Below, one piece after another: positions 46,584 to 57,715 of a stretch of DNA of 64,000 bases. The translations under genes and the position numbers were made by a program. This DNA is from Sporobolomyces roseus (taxonomy: Eukaryota > Basidiomycota > Microbotryomycetes > Sporidiobolales > Sporidiobolaceae). The first letter of the stretch is position 1; every line of letters begins with the position of its first letter. Location: positions 1,178,001-1,242,000 of the forward strand of contig JADILM010000006.1 of the NCBI GenBank assembly GCA_016617785.1, given 5' to 3'. The notes beneath the pieces are model-generated. The model worked only from the letters and a program-made list of their open reading frames with translations. It was not told the origin of the DNA and made no database searches.

Positions 46584-46872
46584 ATTTGGACTGCTTTGGA
46601 GGGGTAGAGGAGGGGAGGAGACAGAGGTGATGAGAAAGGGTGGAAGGGCTCGAGAGGGAGGGAGGGAGATGAGGTGTCCTAAAGGGGTCGATAGAGGTGA
46701 ACGATCTAGGATAGCCTACGCCCGCTCTTGTGTACGCTGAAGGTGAGGATAAGTCGAAATTGGGGAAGTGAAGAAAGGGAAGCGACCTCTGTCTTCGCTT
46801 CCGCTTCTCACTTCGGTTCAACCGCAAATTGCTGTGATCACAGTAGATTTGCGTGTGTGCCTAGCCTTTATC

Positions 46873-46959
46873 CCGGCTTTAGCTCAGTTGGAAGAGCGTC
46901 AGACTGTAATTGGTTATGGAATCATCTGAATGTCCTCGGTTCGATCCCGAGAAGCCGGA
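46873..46959 (+). tRNA. tRNA-Tyr: tRNA-Tyr (GUA) with a 14-nt intron
   Basis: The acceptor stem CCGGCTT (46873-46879) pairs with AAGCCGG (46952-46958), and the discriminator is A at 46959. Box A TAGCTCAGTTGG lies at 46880-46891 and box B GGTTCGATCC at 46938-46947. The anticodon arm is TCAGA / TCTGA around a CTGTAA loop with anticodon GTA at 46906-46908; a 14-nt intron (46910-46923) sits at the canonical 37/38 position. The mature length is 73 nt before CCA. A T5 run at 46970-46974 is the likely Pol III stop. Confidence 0.95.
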
Positions 46960-46969
46960 TTGATAGTTC

Positions 46970-46974
46970 TTTTT
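46970..46974 (+). terminator. Pol III T-run terminator of tRNA-Tyr
   Basis: Five T residues 11 bp after the tRNA 3' end, typical of RNA polymerase III termination. Confidence 0.7.
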
Positions 46975-47626
46975 GGCTGCCACATCTCTCTTTTGTGCGT
47001 TCTGGTTCATCCTCCAGTCGCTCCCTCGCCGTTGTTCGTCGGTTAGAGAGGAGCTCGATTCGTGAGGAGCTCTTTTTCGCGACGATACGGAAAAGGTTTC
47101 GTCGATTCTTCCTGCTCTTGTCCTGCTCTATTCGTGAGCTTACCGACGACGAGACGCAGATCAGCCCGCAGGTGTGATGTCGCCTAGACTAGGTGTTGTT
47201 GAGAGCTCGTCAATCTAAGCGAGTCGTCTGCTCAATCTCATTTCTTTCTTTTTCGCAACTTGCGAAACAGCAATGCTCAATTTATCGCCTCGAGGGAGCA
47301 ACAGACCGCAGCTTCTATCGATGCGCCAGATGAGTTCGGAAGATCAGTGCTGAAGCGAAGCGAGCGGGAATAGAGGGATTAGTCACGAGAAAGGTCAAGT
47401 GCAAGTTTTGGGAGATCAGAATGAAATCCGATCCAAAGTCCGAACTTCTCTCTCTCCTTCCTTCGCTTCACACTCTCTGCTCATCCTAAAACCGAGACCT
47501 CAAGCGAAAGAGAAACAGCCTCAAGCTCCTGCGCCCACTCAAACATCACCTCTCACTTTCCAGATTCATTTCGTTCGACTCGCAGACGCTCGCTTCACCC
47601 TCTCACCGCCTCGACGATCTACAGAG
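46975..47626. other. Intergenic/5' leader before the Ser/Pro-rich gene
   Basis: About 650 bp with no supportable gene. The last part is probably the 5' leader of the gene at 47627; CTACAGAG directly before its ATG looks like a splice acceptor, so a leader intron is likely. Confidence 0.4.
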
Positions 47627-48704
47627 ATGCCTCACACGTTACAGAGGAAAATGTCGAAACTATTCCATCCTCGAGCGAGTTCAGTCGGGAATGGTAACAA
47701 GGGAGAAGGAGGAGGAGTAGGAAAGAAATCGAATCAAGTAGCACAGTCAGAGTCTACTCGAATGCCCGCTCTACCCCGTGAGATAACAAGACCCCTCTTT
47801 ACTCTCCGGTGATATCGAGCTGACAAAGAGCTACCTAGAAACGCCAGTTTCGCCTCGTCCTAAACCGATCTTCAGTCTCTCTTCCCTTTCCTTCCGTCGT
47901 CCAAGCGCCGCCTCTTCGCAATCAACCGTCACTCCTCCAGCTTCACGACCTCCGACTCCTCCAAAGTCTGACGATACGAATCAAGATTCAATCCCCAACA
48001 TTCGAGTTCCTCCTCCCTCTCCTCACGAATCTTCCTCTCATCCCTCAACCACGTCGTACTTTGACCTTCCGACTTCCGCTTTCTCGTTCGTCGACAACCA
48101 AGTGACCCTCACAGCTTTCCATGCTCACAGCGTCCCTCCTTCGCCTCTTTCAGCTTCTTACCTCTCTCAACGAAAACCCCAGCTCGAAAGTTCCTCTTAC
48201 GCCTTTCCCTCTCCTTCAACAGCTTCTCAAGTATCTCGTATCGGAGAAGAACCTGTTTCGAGGTTCAGCGATTGGGGAACTTCGATCGAAGGGAGTGGTT
48301 CACGAAACCTTTCAAGCGAAGATCTATCCGACGACGAAGAAGGAGGAGGAGGAGGAGGATCAGTAACCGACCTCACTGGTCCCGAATCGAAAGTAATCAC
48401 GACTCACCATGGACACATCACGATCTCTGAAACCCTTTCTCGTTCCTCCTCTCCCTCCCCTTCACCTCCACCTCCTTCTCCGACTCGCCATCGTTCCGCC
48501 CCTGCAACTACTGATCTTCAACACCGTCCTCACCTCCTCCAGCACCATCACCACTCGACTCATTCTCACTTGCCAAGGGAATCGAGAGTTGCAGATTCGA
48601 GTTACCCCGAGTTAGCAATTTCGTTCTTTCTTTCCGTGAAAAAGTTCAAGGAGAGGAAATTGGAGAGGAGGGCTAGTACCGGTAGTCTGGGAGGAGCTGT
48701 ATGA
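47627..48704 (+). CDS. Orphan Ser/Pro-rich protein
   Basis: Two exons (47627-47777, 47839-48704) join to 338 aa. No family recognised. It begins MPHTLQRKMSKLFHPRASS, a basic amphipathic-looking start, followed by long Ser/Pro-rich disorder with several SP sites, an acidic cluster and six-Gly run (SSEDLSDDEEGGGGGG), and a His-rich patch (HLLQHHHHSTHSHL). The last 45 residues look more ordered: YPELAISFFLSVKKFKERKLERRASTGSLGG, where RRAST is a basophilic-kinase-type site. Phosphorylation-dependent regulation is possible but only inferred. The intron acceptor was set at 47838 because it restores frame and has a CTGAC branch site. Confidence 0.6.
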
Positions 48705-48962
48705 GGTCTGGATCAAAAGAAAGGAAAGAGATGAAGTGCATTTGTTGGGGGAGCTTGCGATGTAAAAATGTTTTTGTATAGAATCTTGTTGCTCTTTACT
48801 TGCGTCCTTTTTCGTGAATTTTGTTGTTGCTTCTACTGTCGTCTGTGAATAATTGAGTTCTCTTCTTCTTCTTCTCTCCTACTCTTCTGTGAATCGTTGC
48901 GAAAGAGAGAGAGAGAGATGAAGAAAAGCGTTACAACATTCTTGAAAAGCGATATCCTAGTT

Positions 48963-51198
48963 CTACTGCCAGAAGAAATGGTTGACAAATTTGACGCCAT
49001 CTGCACTCGAATAACGAGTCAGCTCGAGTGAGGAAAGAAGAAAGGGAAAGAGAAAAAGGAAAGCTTACAAGCACTGGGAGTTACTTGAACTACATCTCCT
49101 CTTCTCAATTCGACTCTTGGGATCTCAGATGGTGTCAAACCCTGTTCATGGTAGATGAAGAGCTCAGTTCTATGCGAGTGAAGCAGAAGCTGAGAGAGAC
49201 ATCGACAACGAACCTGCAAGTAAGCCATCAAACAACGAATGACTGAACCATGACCAATGAACAAGATATCCGCTGGTTCCCTCTCCAGCTCCAAAATGAC
49301 CGGTTCAAGTCTGTACACGATTTCAAGGTCGATCAATCTCTTGAACACGCCGAAGAAGATCGAAAACGAGAGATTGAGACGTACCTGACACTCAAATCAT
49401 GATAACTCTCAGCTCTCGGGTACCTGAACCCATAAGGATCGGTATCTGCCTTCGCGTACTCCTGAGGAAATTTCGCCTGAATCTGTTCAGGAGTCAAACC
49501 GTCGACGTCTCCAGGATTCAACTCGTACATTTGTTGCCTCTGGATCACTTTGTAGCCTAGTTGAGCCATCGGTCGTGCGGTAGAGATACATCGTCTTCGT
49601 GCTGAAGTCCATACCTACAACGTTCGAAGAGTGTGAGTAGGGGAAAAGGAAAAGGGAGGAAGAGGAGAACGAACAGTCAATCGTCGTTCGGAATTCTTTT
49701 CGCCTCGTTCAGATTCCACTCGTTCAGCTAGTTGTTCTTTCCGTTTTGCAACGATGAAATCTCGTAGCTTTTCGGCGTACTCTTGTCCTTGAGGTGAGAG
49801 GTCGGAGTCGGCTTTGAAAGAGTGTTCGATGAGGGAGTGTCCAGACTGTAGAATCGACGATGAGCTTCAAGCCATAGAGCGAGGAAGAGGAAGAACGTGA
49901 AAGCTCACCCTTGCAAACCAGATAGTTCTCTTCTTGTGATGAACGTTCATCAAAAAGAAGACAATCCTCGACTGCAAGTAACCTCTGATATTGTTCACGA
50001 CGAGACGTTCGCCGATATTGTAGATCTTGACGAAAGGTCCTCCTGAAGTCTCCATCGTTTCGTATCGTTTCGCGTGTTCAGCAATTCGAGTCATGTAATC
50101 TTTCACTGCTTTGTCGGGGTTCCATCCTTGATACTGTCGGCGTCACGAGAATCAGTAGAGGAGATGTGGACGATAGATGAGAGTGAACATACATCAGGTG
50201 AACTGAGTTTGACAGATCGAATATTTGCTTCAACAATTTCATCTCGATCGCAAATGTTTTCTGTGGTTCAATTCAAGAAGCTCAGACCTGCATCGATAGC
50301 CGATTGAGCTCGAGAACGACTCACCAATGAAGAATACGTTGACTCCCTGTGCCTCAAACTTCTGTCTCAAAGCTATTCGCGCAGCTTTCGTACCGTTCTG
50401 CGAGCAACAACCCTACTTCAGTCGATTTCCCGTCGAAAGACTGATGAGAGGGTTGTGCACTCACATTCGCATCATAAATCGCAACTTGCCCTCTGTTCTC
50501 TTTAAAGAACCTCGCAACATCCTCTTCCAAAGTCAACCTAACCCTCTGTCTCAACTCGTCCGTCTCGTCGCTCCTGTCGACTGGTGAGAAGTAATCTGGT
50601 GGGAGGTTCGCAGAGGGTCCGAGGAGTCTTCGTCGGTGATCGCCGAGTGAGAATACTGGAGAGACGAGGGAGGGATTAACGAGAGAGAAGGGAGGGGCAG
50701 GAGGAAGAAGAGCGTACCTTCAGTCTTTACTCCGAGCCATCGCAGGTACCGTTCAACACTTCTTGATACATGTCTGTAGAGTGAAAGACTCAAGGCGGTC
50801 AGCGAGAGCGGGAAAAGAGGGAAAGGACAGGGGAGGAGAGGGAATTACTCACGTCTTTCCACGAGCTGTTTGGATTCAAACCTCTTGATTAGCGCACTGA
50901 ACAACTCTGTACCCCGACGAGCAGCAAAGGAGGATCAGGAAGGGATAGAGCGAACCTGGCAGCCCCACGAAGACGAGCAAAATTTGACCAGCTGCGAACC
51001 CTCAGAAATACTTCAGCTAATGTACAGGAGTAGCTGATGTAGTAAGGAAGAGCTCACCATGCCATAACCTCCCAGAATCGGTTGTGTAGAGTGGTGCTAT
51101 AGGAGATCAAGAAATGACGATAAGAAGAGATCAGCGAGTGACGAATCGGTTAGCTGACATTCCCATGTGGATCAATGTTTGAGTAGCTTACCTGCCAT
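48963..51198 (-). CDS. PFK26: 6-phosphofructo-2-kinase (PFK26-type, phosphatase site inactive)
   Basis: Fourteen exons (51198-51192, 51096-51058, 50991-50956, 50865-50853, 50773-50718, 50655-50465, 50397-50325, 50260-50193, 50133-49909, 49845-49675, 49614-49385, 49310-49214, 49141-49069, 49000-48963) join to 438 aa. The kinase half shows the P-loop GLPARGKT, the HRRRLLGPSANLPPDYF region, IYDANNGTKAAR and ENICDRDEIVEANI. The phosphatase half keeps PYGFRYPRAESYHDL (catalytic Glu) and FIGHGSVIRCLMAYL (second His), but the catalytic RHG motif reads RSGHS, so the phosphohistidine is Ser. In budding-yeast Pfk26 the same His-to-Ser change removes phosphatase activity, so this should be a one-way maker of fructose-2,6-bisphosphate, activating glycolysis. 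The first exons are unusually short (7, 39, 36, 13 nt). Confidence 0.9.
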
Positions 51199-51462
51199 CC
51201 TGAATGAGCAGCGGGAAACAAAGCGAGATGAAAGTTGAGAAGTGAGAAGTTGAGCGGGGGAGGAGCGCATTCTCATCTCATTTCGCAATCACAATTCTCA
51301 TTCTCTCCCATACGACGATAGATGAACAGCAAGAGCTTTAGATTTTGAGCATTGCGAGACCAGAAGAAAGAGGAAAAAAAGAACATGAAAGAAAGAACTA
51401 AAACTTCAGAAGATGAAAACGAGGTAAATATGTATGAGAGAGAGAGAGAATAGGGCAGAGGT

Positions 51463-53137
51463 TTAGTCGACAGTGTGGTAAACTGGCTTTCGTAGTTTGA
51501 TACCACCTTCTTGAATGGGTAAATCAGCGTAAGACCTGAAGGGAGGAGAATCGACAAAAAAAGCGTCAGTCTCCGTAATCAACCGTTCATGAAAGAAGAG
51601 TGGAGTAAAGGGGGGACTCACGATCCACGGTATCTTCTCAAGTATTGAATAGCAACGTCCTCGATCACATCGGGTTCGATTCCCAACTCTTTGAATCCCA
51701 ATTCTCCCGCTCGTTTCGGTAAATCCGAAATGAACCTCCTAGTAACCTCATCAGGACTCAAAGTAGGCCACCAAACCAAATCCCACATTCTTGACATTGC
51801 TGCTAGGAGAGGTTTCGGGAAGTTGGGACCTCGGAGCTTCTTCAAAGTGAGGGCTTCCGTCATGTGGAGGAGTTGCTCAAAGGTGTAGGTACGGGGACCC
51901 GAGAGCGAGTAGGTTTCACCAATGGTAGATTTCGCGGTCATCATGATGTTGAGTGCTGATGCTACGTCGAGGACCTGTGAAGAAGGACCATCAAAATACG
52001 GTTAGTCAAAAGGAAACTGTAGTAGCGATCTCGTCTACTCACGTGTACAGGAGCGATCTTGGTCTCTCCGTGGTTGACACGGTACACTGAAGGAGATACA
52101 GCGAGAGTGTTGAGTAATCGATCCTCGTGACCGTACATCCAACCAGGTTTGACGATAGTAGCATCACTGAACGCTTCTCGGACTGCTTGTTCTCCCTCGT
52201 ACTTGGTGCGGTAGAATGCTGAAGCCGAGTTGGGGTCACTGTTCAAGTGAGAGACGTGGACGAGACGAGAAACTCCGGATTGAGCGGCGATACGGGCGAT
52301 TCGTCGAGCTCCAGAAACTTGAACGTCGTTGAAATCAAAGTTCCTGTACGCATCGATTGGCAGCTTCCAGTCAGCTTCGTCGAGAAGGCGACTAGGAGGG
52401 AGTCGTGTACGTACTTGGTCTTGTAATCCCTTCCGACCAAGTTGTAAACTGTATCCGAGTGTCGAAGACATTCTTCGATTTGAGTATCATTGTTCAAATC
52501 CCATTCCTGCGTGGAGCTGAAGATCTCAGTCTGATGTCATGGGAGAGTGAGAGTGAACGGATAAGACGCACCATAGGGACGATTTGACCCAAATCACCAC
52601 AAACTCGTAAATGCCTCGCCTCATCTTGTTCCCTATAAGGTACTACGACTTGAGTTCCCGCTTTCGCTGTACATCCCTCTCAACATTCATCAGTGATCGT
52701 TACGATGAACGAGTGAGAGAGGAAATGTACCTAATTTCGATACGAGGTATCTCCCCAAGAAACTCGTAGCACCAAATACAGTTACAGTGTGACCAGTTGA
52801 CGAGTGTCTATATACACTCTCGGCTATCAGTGAGATCTCAGTGAGAGCAGGGAGAGAGGAGAGTTGGGCTTTACCTTCCTCCTGGACCATTACCGATGAA
52901 AACTCTACCTGGTTGAGTAGGTGCAGCAGTGATTTGATTTCCGAATGATCTCTATTTGCACTCCTCGAGATCAGTAAACAGTCAGAGTGGATAGGGAGAG
53001 AGGGGAGAGAGGGACTGACTGATCCGGCGGGAGCGGATTGGAGAATAGGTTTCGCCAATGAAGCTAGAACACTCTAGGTAGTCAGTACACGCTGAGGGAG
53101 TAGTTCAAGGAGTATACTAACAGATTCGGCTAGCCAT
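51463..53137 (-). CDS. NDUFA9: Complex I 39/40-kDa accessory subunit (NDUFA9-type)
   Basis: Nine exons (53137-53122, 53063-53020, 52951-52875, 52807-52731, 52666-52572, 52506-52415, 52343-52043, 51974-51622, 51535-51463) join to 375 aa. It starts with an Arg/Ser-rich mitochondrial presequence (MASRICSSLAKPILQS), then an atypical short-chain dehydrogenase fold with VTVFGATSFLGRYLVSKL (nucleotide-binding GxxxFxG variant), the NLVGRDYKTKNFDFNDV block, RLVHVSHLN, and FYRTKYEGEQAVREA. Orthologues (human NDUFA9, Neurospora 40-kDa) are peripheral-arm subunits of NADH:ubiquinone oxidoreductase that hold a bound NADPH. It shows that the organism has respiratory complex I. It is divergent from the GNAT gene at 53379. 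Confidence 0.92.
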
Positions 53138-53378
53138 TTTCGAGGGATTTGATGATGGATAGCGAAAGCGAACTTCTTGTCTCGCTGTTTCCTTTTGCTA
53201 ATTTATCGATACCTATCAACTAGCTCTTGACTGCGTCGGAACACCTCAAGCCAACTCCAACAGCTCTCGATCCCAACCCTATTTGAGCACAACTCTTCCC
53301 TTCAACTGGTTCGGAACTCTCTCTCAACTTTGCGACCTCGTGCAATCCCTCTCCTCTCCCTCTACGTCAAAAGCAATC

Positions 53379-54249
53379 ATGTCCTCTACTTCTCGAATCA
53401 AAGTAGAAATCAAAGATGCCACCCTCGAAGATCTTCCCGTGATTGTTCGTCCTCCCTTTCCCTCTCCTTTTGACTTTCTTCGCAACCTCACTAAACTTCT
53501 TTTCGCCAGGCTCAAGGTAATATCGATACCCTCGCCCCCTTTCACGACGAAATGGAGTTTCAACCTCACCTCCCAGATCGAATCGAACGACAAGCCGCTC
53601 GACTCGCGAAACTCCTCTCTCTCCCCTCCGTTCAAATTCGTAAAGCCGTCTTACCCTCTACTCCCGACATCCCTCTAGAAGATCGAGGGAAACTAGTTGG
53701 AGTAGCATTGTGGATGTTTACGAGTCGAGGACAAAAACCTGTCAATTTGAAGAGAAGGATGATTGAGGGAGAGGAGGACGAAGAGAAAGAAATTTGGAAA
53801 GGACTTGATTGGGAGAAATGGAATGCTTGTTGGGACGAGTGGGACGCGATCAGAGATTTGTTCATGAGGGGTAGGGAACATTGGTGTATGTCGAGCTGCT
53901 CTCTCTTTTGACTCACTCATTTTGCGGAAAACTGATCATAAGAGAGAGAATAGATTTGGTACCACTTTGGGTTCTACCTCAATACGCAGGACATGGAATC
54001 GGACGTCTCCTCTTATCCGAGAAGATCGCAGAGTGTGATTCGACAACTCCCTCAACACCGATCTACTTAGAAGCGTCGAAAGAAGGGAAATATCTTTATC
54101 CCAAACTCGGGTTCGTTCAGTATGGAGAGAGTTACTATGAGGAGATGGTTAGATGGGGAAAAGGGAACGAGGAAGGGGAGAAGTGGTGCGAAGAGAAAAA
54201 GATGGAATTGTTGAGAGCGAAGGGGAAAACCGAGTTTAGTAAGAAATGA
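53379..54249 (+). CDS. GNAT-family N-acetyltransferase
   Basis: Three exons (53379-53444, 53510-53885, 53954-54249) join to 245 aa. Motif A of the GNAT fold is clear: YLVPLWVLPQYAGHGIGRLLLSEKI, with the acetyl-CoA pyrophosphate loop QYAGHGIG; motif B follows as PIYLEASKEGKYLYPKLGFVQYG. A Glu/Trp-rich charged insert (EEDEEKEIWKGLDWEKW) lies between the two halves. The layout with a WMFTSRGQ-like strand before the insert is common in uncharacterised fungal GNAT proteins; the acceptor substrate is unknown. Confidence 0.83.
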
Positions 54250-54503
54250 GGTGGAGGGCGAAAAATCGATCTGGGAGTATAGAAGATATCAAGAGCATAT
54301 CAAGGAGCATTCGCAATACTACATAGTCGTTCATTACCATACTGCACTGACCATGCGAGGGAGAGATGCGAATTTGCTGCGAACTCTTTCCTGCCGCAAC
54401 GATGTGGCGAGCGAGATCAGTGACAGTCACTCAATAGCAACCTCTTGCGCGATGACACGAGGTGAGATTGACGGAAGTCTATCGTATTTCATTGAAAAGC
54501 TTG

Positions 54504-55522
54504 CTACGATCTGCCGACTTGCGGTACTTTCTTACTAGGCCACAGTGCATTCCCGGACAATCCCCTCTTACCAGAATGTTTGTTGAACATGAGATCGTTG
54601 ATCAAGGTTTGAGCCTCGCGAGGGTGAGTCTTGGCTACGACATTGAGGTAGAACGTTTCTAGCTGTCGTGAGGCGTGCAGGACGTAGCTGGCGGTAGCCT
54701 TATCGATGCCTCCGCTTTTCGTGAAGTGATGATGCTCGATTGCGATGAGGATCATGTAGAGGTGAAGGTGTCGGGCGTACCAAGCTGGTTTGGGATCGTC
54801 CGCGAAATCACCATTGAGATCGACGATTTTGCTTGCCATTGCGTCGATTGGACTTCGGTTAATTGCTTCGAAGACGTAGAGGACGCCTGGTGTTCCTGGA
54901 TCGGCGTAGTGTAGATGACGATACCGTGCTCCGTGCGAGAGGCTGCGAATGAGAAAGATCACTTCTTCGGTTTGTGGAAGTTCGGGAACAGGATATTTTG
55001 CGCCTTTTCTATCTTTCAGCATTTTGAGGAGGGCCTAGAAGAAGCGGAGTCAAGTCAGAGTGTAATGCGACGTTTAAAATCGAGAACCGCGGCACTCACT
55101 GTGAAAGCCTTTTCGGGGAAAGGTTCACCGCAATCGGGCCAGACACTTTCTCCAACACTTTCCATGAGGCAGGTGGTCTCCTGAGGATCATCGGGGTGAA
55201 AGGGCTTTGTCGCGAAAGACTTGATATCAGCGATTTCGTCGTCGTTGAATTTTGGCCAGCGGAAGGGATTCGAATTCCTGCCGCAGACTCTCTTGTGCAT
55301 GAACCAGATCTGCCAGATCTGACTCTTGCAAATTATCAGAATGATATACTGAGAAAAGAAAGGAAGAGACAAGCGACTCACGAGTTTCTGATGTTCTCTC
55401 GAACAGAAACACATCCAATCCAATCCATTCTCCGAACACGCGGAACATCTCATCCAAGTTTCTCTCCCGCACACTACACAGCTCCCCGATGACTGGGTAA
55501 CGGGAGAAGGGTTCGGCGGCAT
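54504..55522 (-). CDS. MYND zinc-finger protein, copy 1
   Basis: Three exons (55522-55382, 55309 or 55318 to 55100, 55034-54504) join to 293 aa. An N-terminal MYND finger reads CVVCGRETWMRCSACSENG then WMCFCSREHQKL, and is completed across intron 1 by IWFMHKRVCG. Then comes NPFRWPKFNDDEI and a C-terminal region of about 170 residues shared with copies 2 and 3: P(I/V/L)DAM(A/S)S, HLHLY, a basic/acidic helix, the QLETFYLNVVAKTHP block and NDLM. MYND fingers bind proline-rich peptides; the C-terminal region has no name I know. At the second exon a 9-nt direct repeat (ATCTGGCAG/ATCTGGTTC) creates two possible acceptors that differ by three codons. No SET domain is present. Confidence 0.82.
55309..55318 (-). 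other. Alternative splice acceptors 9 nt apart in MYND copy 1
   Basis: On the minus strand, ...GTCAG/ATCTGGCAG/ATCTGGTTC offers two AG acceptors; both keep frame, adding or omitting three residues (IWQ). Copies 2 and 3 have only the second type. Confidence 0.65.
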
Positions 55523-55957
55523 GATGTGTTGGAACGAGAGAAAGCTTGAGATGAGAAATAGGACGAAGAAGCTAGACAACATCCTCTTAGGATCAGCGGA
55601 ACCAGTGGTAGCTGGTGGGAGAGTGGTATACTTACGACTGAGAGGGCTCGTCGCTGCCTAGAGTCGTGTTCAAGTGTATGAAGACTGTTTTGAGATGACA
55701 AGGTTGAAGGACGATCTGTGACAGCGGGAAGAGATCGGAAGCTCTTTCGATTTACTGAGTTTGCTATTGAGAGTAACTTGCGACTATGGCCGTCTAATTC
55801 AAGGTGATTGAAGACAGTCAGTGAAGTGGTGAATGAGTGTATGCGAATCAGCTGGGCGCCGAAAGTCGTCGCAAGTGGCGAACGGCTCCCTTTCTCTTGC
55901 TTTCCCTTCACTCTTCTTCTCCTACTTCACACTGCTCATCAAGTGAAGACTTCAACC

Positions 55958-57613
55958 ATGGTCAGACCGCCTCCCGGTCTTGTTACCTCGTCCAAAGAGG
56001 TTTGTCTTCCTCTTTCCCGACTCTTTACCTCTCGCCATTGACATCTCACTCTCTCCTTTACAAAGGTCGCAGGCCGACTGCTGAGTTCCACAACGAAAGG
56101 TGGTGCCTCAAAGCTATCCCGACCTGCCCTCAAGTTTCAAAGACCAGTTCAACCCACCTCTCGCAGCGCCTCTAGCACCGCCTCACCCTCTTCAAAGCCA
56201 ACCTCATTCCTCCAAACAATTTACCAAGGAGTCTTCCAATCTGTCAAATCAGCAGCGACGCCTCGACCCGGTCCTTACTCCGGGCAACGACTCGCACCTC
56301 GCCACTCTCCTCTCAGCAGATCTGCCGGTTTCTCCTCCTCCTCCTCCTCCGCTGCTCGACCTCGTCCTTCTACTAGATTCGGTCCTACCCCTCGACCCGT
56401 CCTTCACCCCACTCAGACCTCTCACGTCGGTTTAGGTGCAGCTCGCAAATTCTCTTCTTCAGGATTCGCAGTGTTCGAGAATGTCATCCACAATGCACCT
56501 CTCGCCATACGAGCACTCGCTGACCAAGGTATGGGGCTTGACGAGAGGAAGTGGAGGAACATCAGGAGAGAGATCAGGAAGAACGAGAAGACGGATGTCA
56601 AAGGAAAAGGAGCGATCGAAGGACAACGAATGAAGGCAAACATGAACGATGAATTCGCTCAATACTTCTCAGTTACCCAAACCTCCGAAGATCCCGTCTC
56701 CCTCTGCCTCGTCCTCGATCCAGAGATCCCTTTCGCCTCGACTTCTTCCTCCTCCCTCCTTCCCGCTCAATCAATCGATTTCGACGCTTCTTACCGACTC
56801 CTCCCTCCCTCAGTTCTCTCCGTCTTCGAACAATTCACCCAGTCCTATACTTCTCACGCGAATCGACTTCGAAGTCTGATCAATCGACTCTCCTCCGCCG
56901 GACTTCTCGATGATCCTTCCGCTCTCGAGACTGGCATGTACCTCGACCAGAATACGGGAAAGAGGATCTGGAAGGTCACTTTCCATGATGGTTTCCTCAC
57001 TCGAGGTAGACTGGAAGGGGTCCTACGACACGATATTGCGAGGAAGGGAATGAATTCGGCAAGTTGGGAAGAAAAAGTAAAGAATTGGAATAACGGTACT
57101 CTATCTCAGGGTAGAGGTGAAGGAGAATGGTGGTGGATCGATGGAGGGACTCCTTCTACTCTCGCGTCCTGTCTCGACCTCGACACCCTCTCCGATCCTA
57201 CTCCATCAACCTACCTTCACTCTCCCCTCGAATCCACCTACTCTCCCTCGGCCTCCGGTTCTTCGACCCCTCTCATTCAGTTCACTCCTTCTCAATCCCT
57301 CGTACTGCCCGACCCTTCCTGCGCTAGCGTTTCTTCTCTCGATCTCTCCCCTCCTCTTTCACCCTCCCTCGAGCCTACTACTTGGACTTCTTTCTCTGCC
57401 ACTGCATCAGAGTTCGCGTTTGATGGACCGGAGTTGAGGGATTTTGAAGCGATCGAGAGTTGGTCGAATGGGTTTGAAGACGAGATGACGGAGGAAGAGG
57501 GGAGTACGATCGAATGGAGTGATGCAGAGGAGGGAGAGATGGATGGTGTCAAGGAGTTTTTGGAAGAGGTCGAGAGGGAGAGGGAGAGGTTGGGTGAAAG
57601 TGGTTGGCGTTGA
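55958..57613 (+). CDS. Orphan 529-aa protein
   Basis: Two exons (55958-55999, 56066-57613) join to 529 aa. Not recognised. The first 150 residues are basic, Ser/Pro-rich and lack acidic residues (KLSRPALKFQRPVQPTSRSAS), which could be a mitochondrial or nuclear targeting region. Residues about 160-340 look folded: FAVFENVIHNAPLAIRALADQG, ERKWRNIRREIRKNEK, YFSVTQTSEDPVSLCLVLDPEIPF, a helical FEQFTQSYTSHANRLRSLINRL, and KRIWKVTFHDGFLTRGRLEGVL. The C-terminal third is Ser/Pro-rich ending in an acidic helix (EEVERERERLGESGW). The DPEIPF and WKVTFHDGF stretches would be the best search seeds. It is divergent from MYND copy 1. Confidence 0.7.
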
Positions 57614-57715
57614 TGGTTTTGACACGCTCTTCTGTGTTCTCCTTTCTGATTCGTATCTTCTTTTTGTCTCCCTGTTCTCCGTGACGCTCTGTAATGATCT
57701 GTTCCCTATACTCGT

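Noticed and set aside
48301..48380. GGAGGAGGAGGAGGAGGATCA stretch as a mobile-element or repeat feature
   Set aside because: It is the coding run for six glycines in the Ser/Pro-rich orphan and not flanked by any repeat structure.
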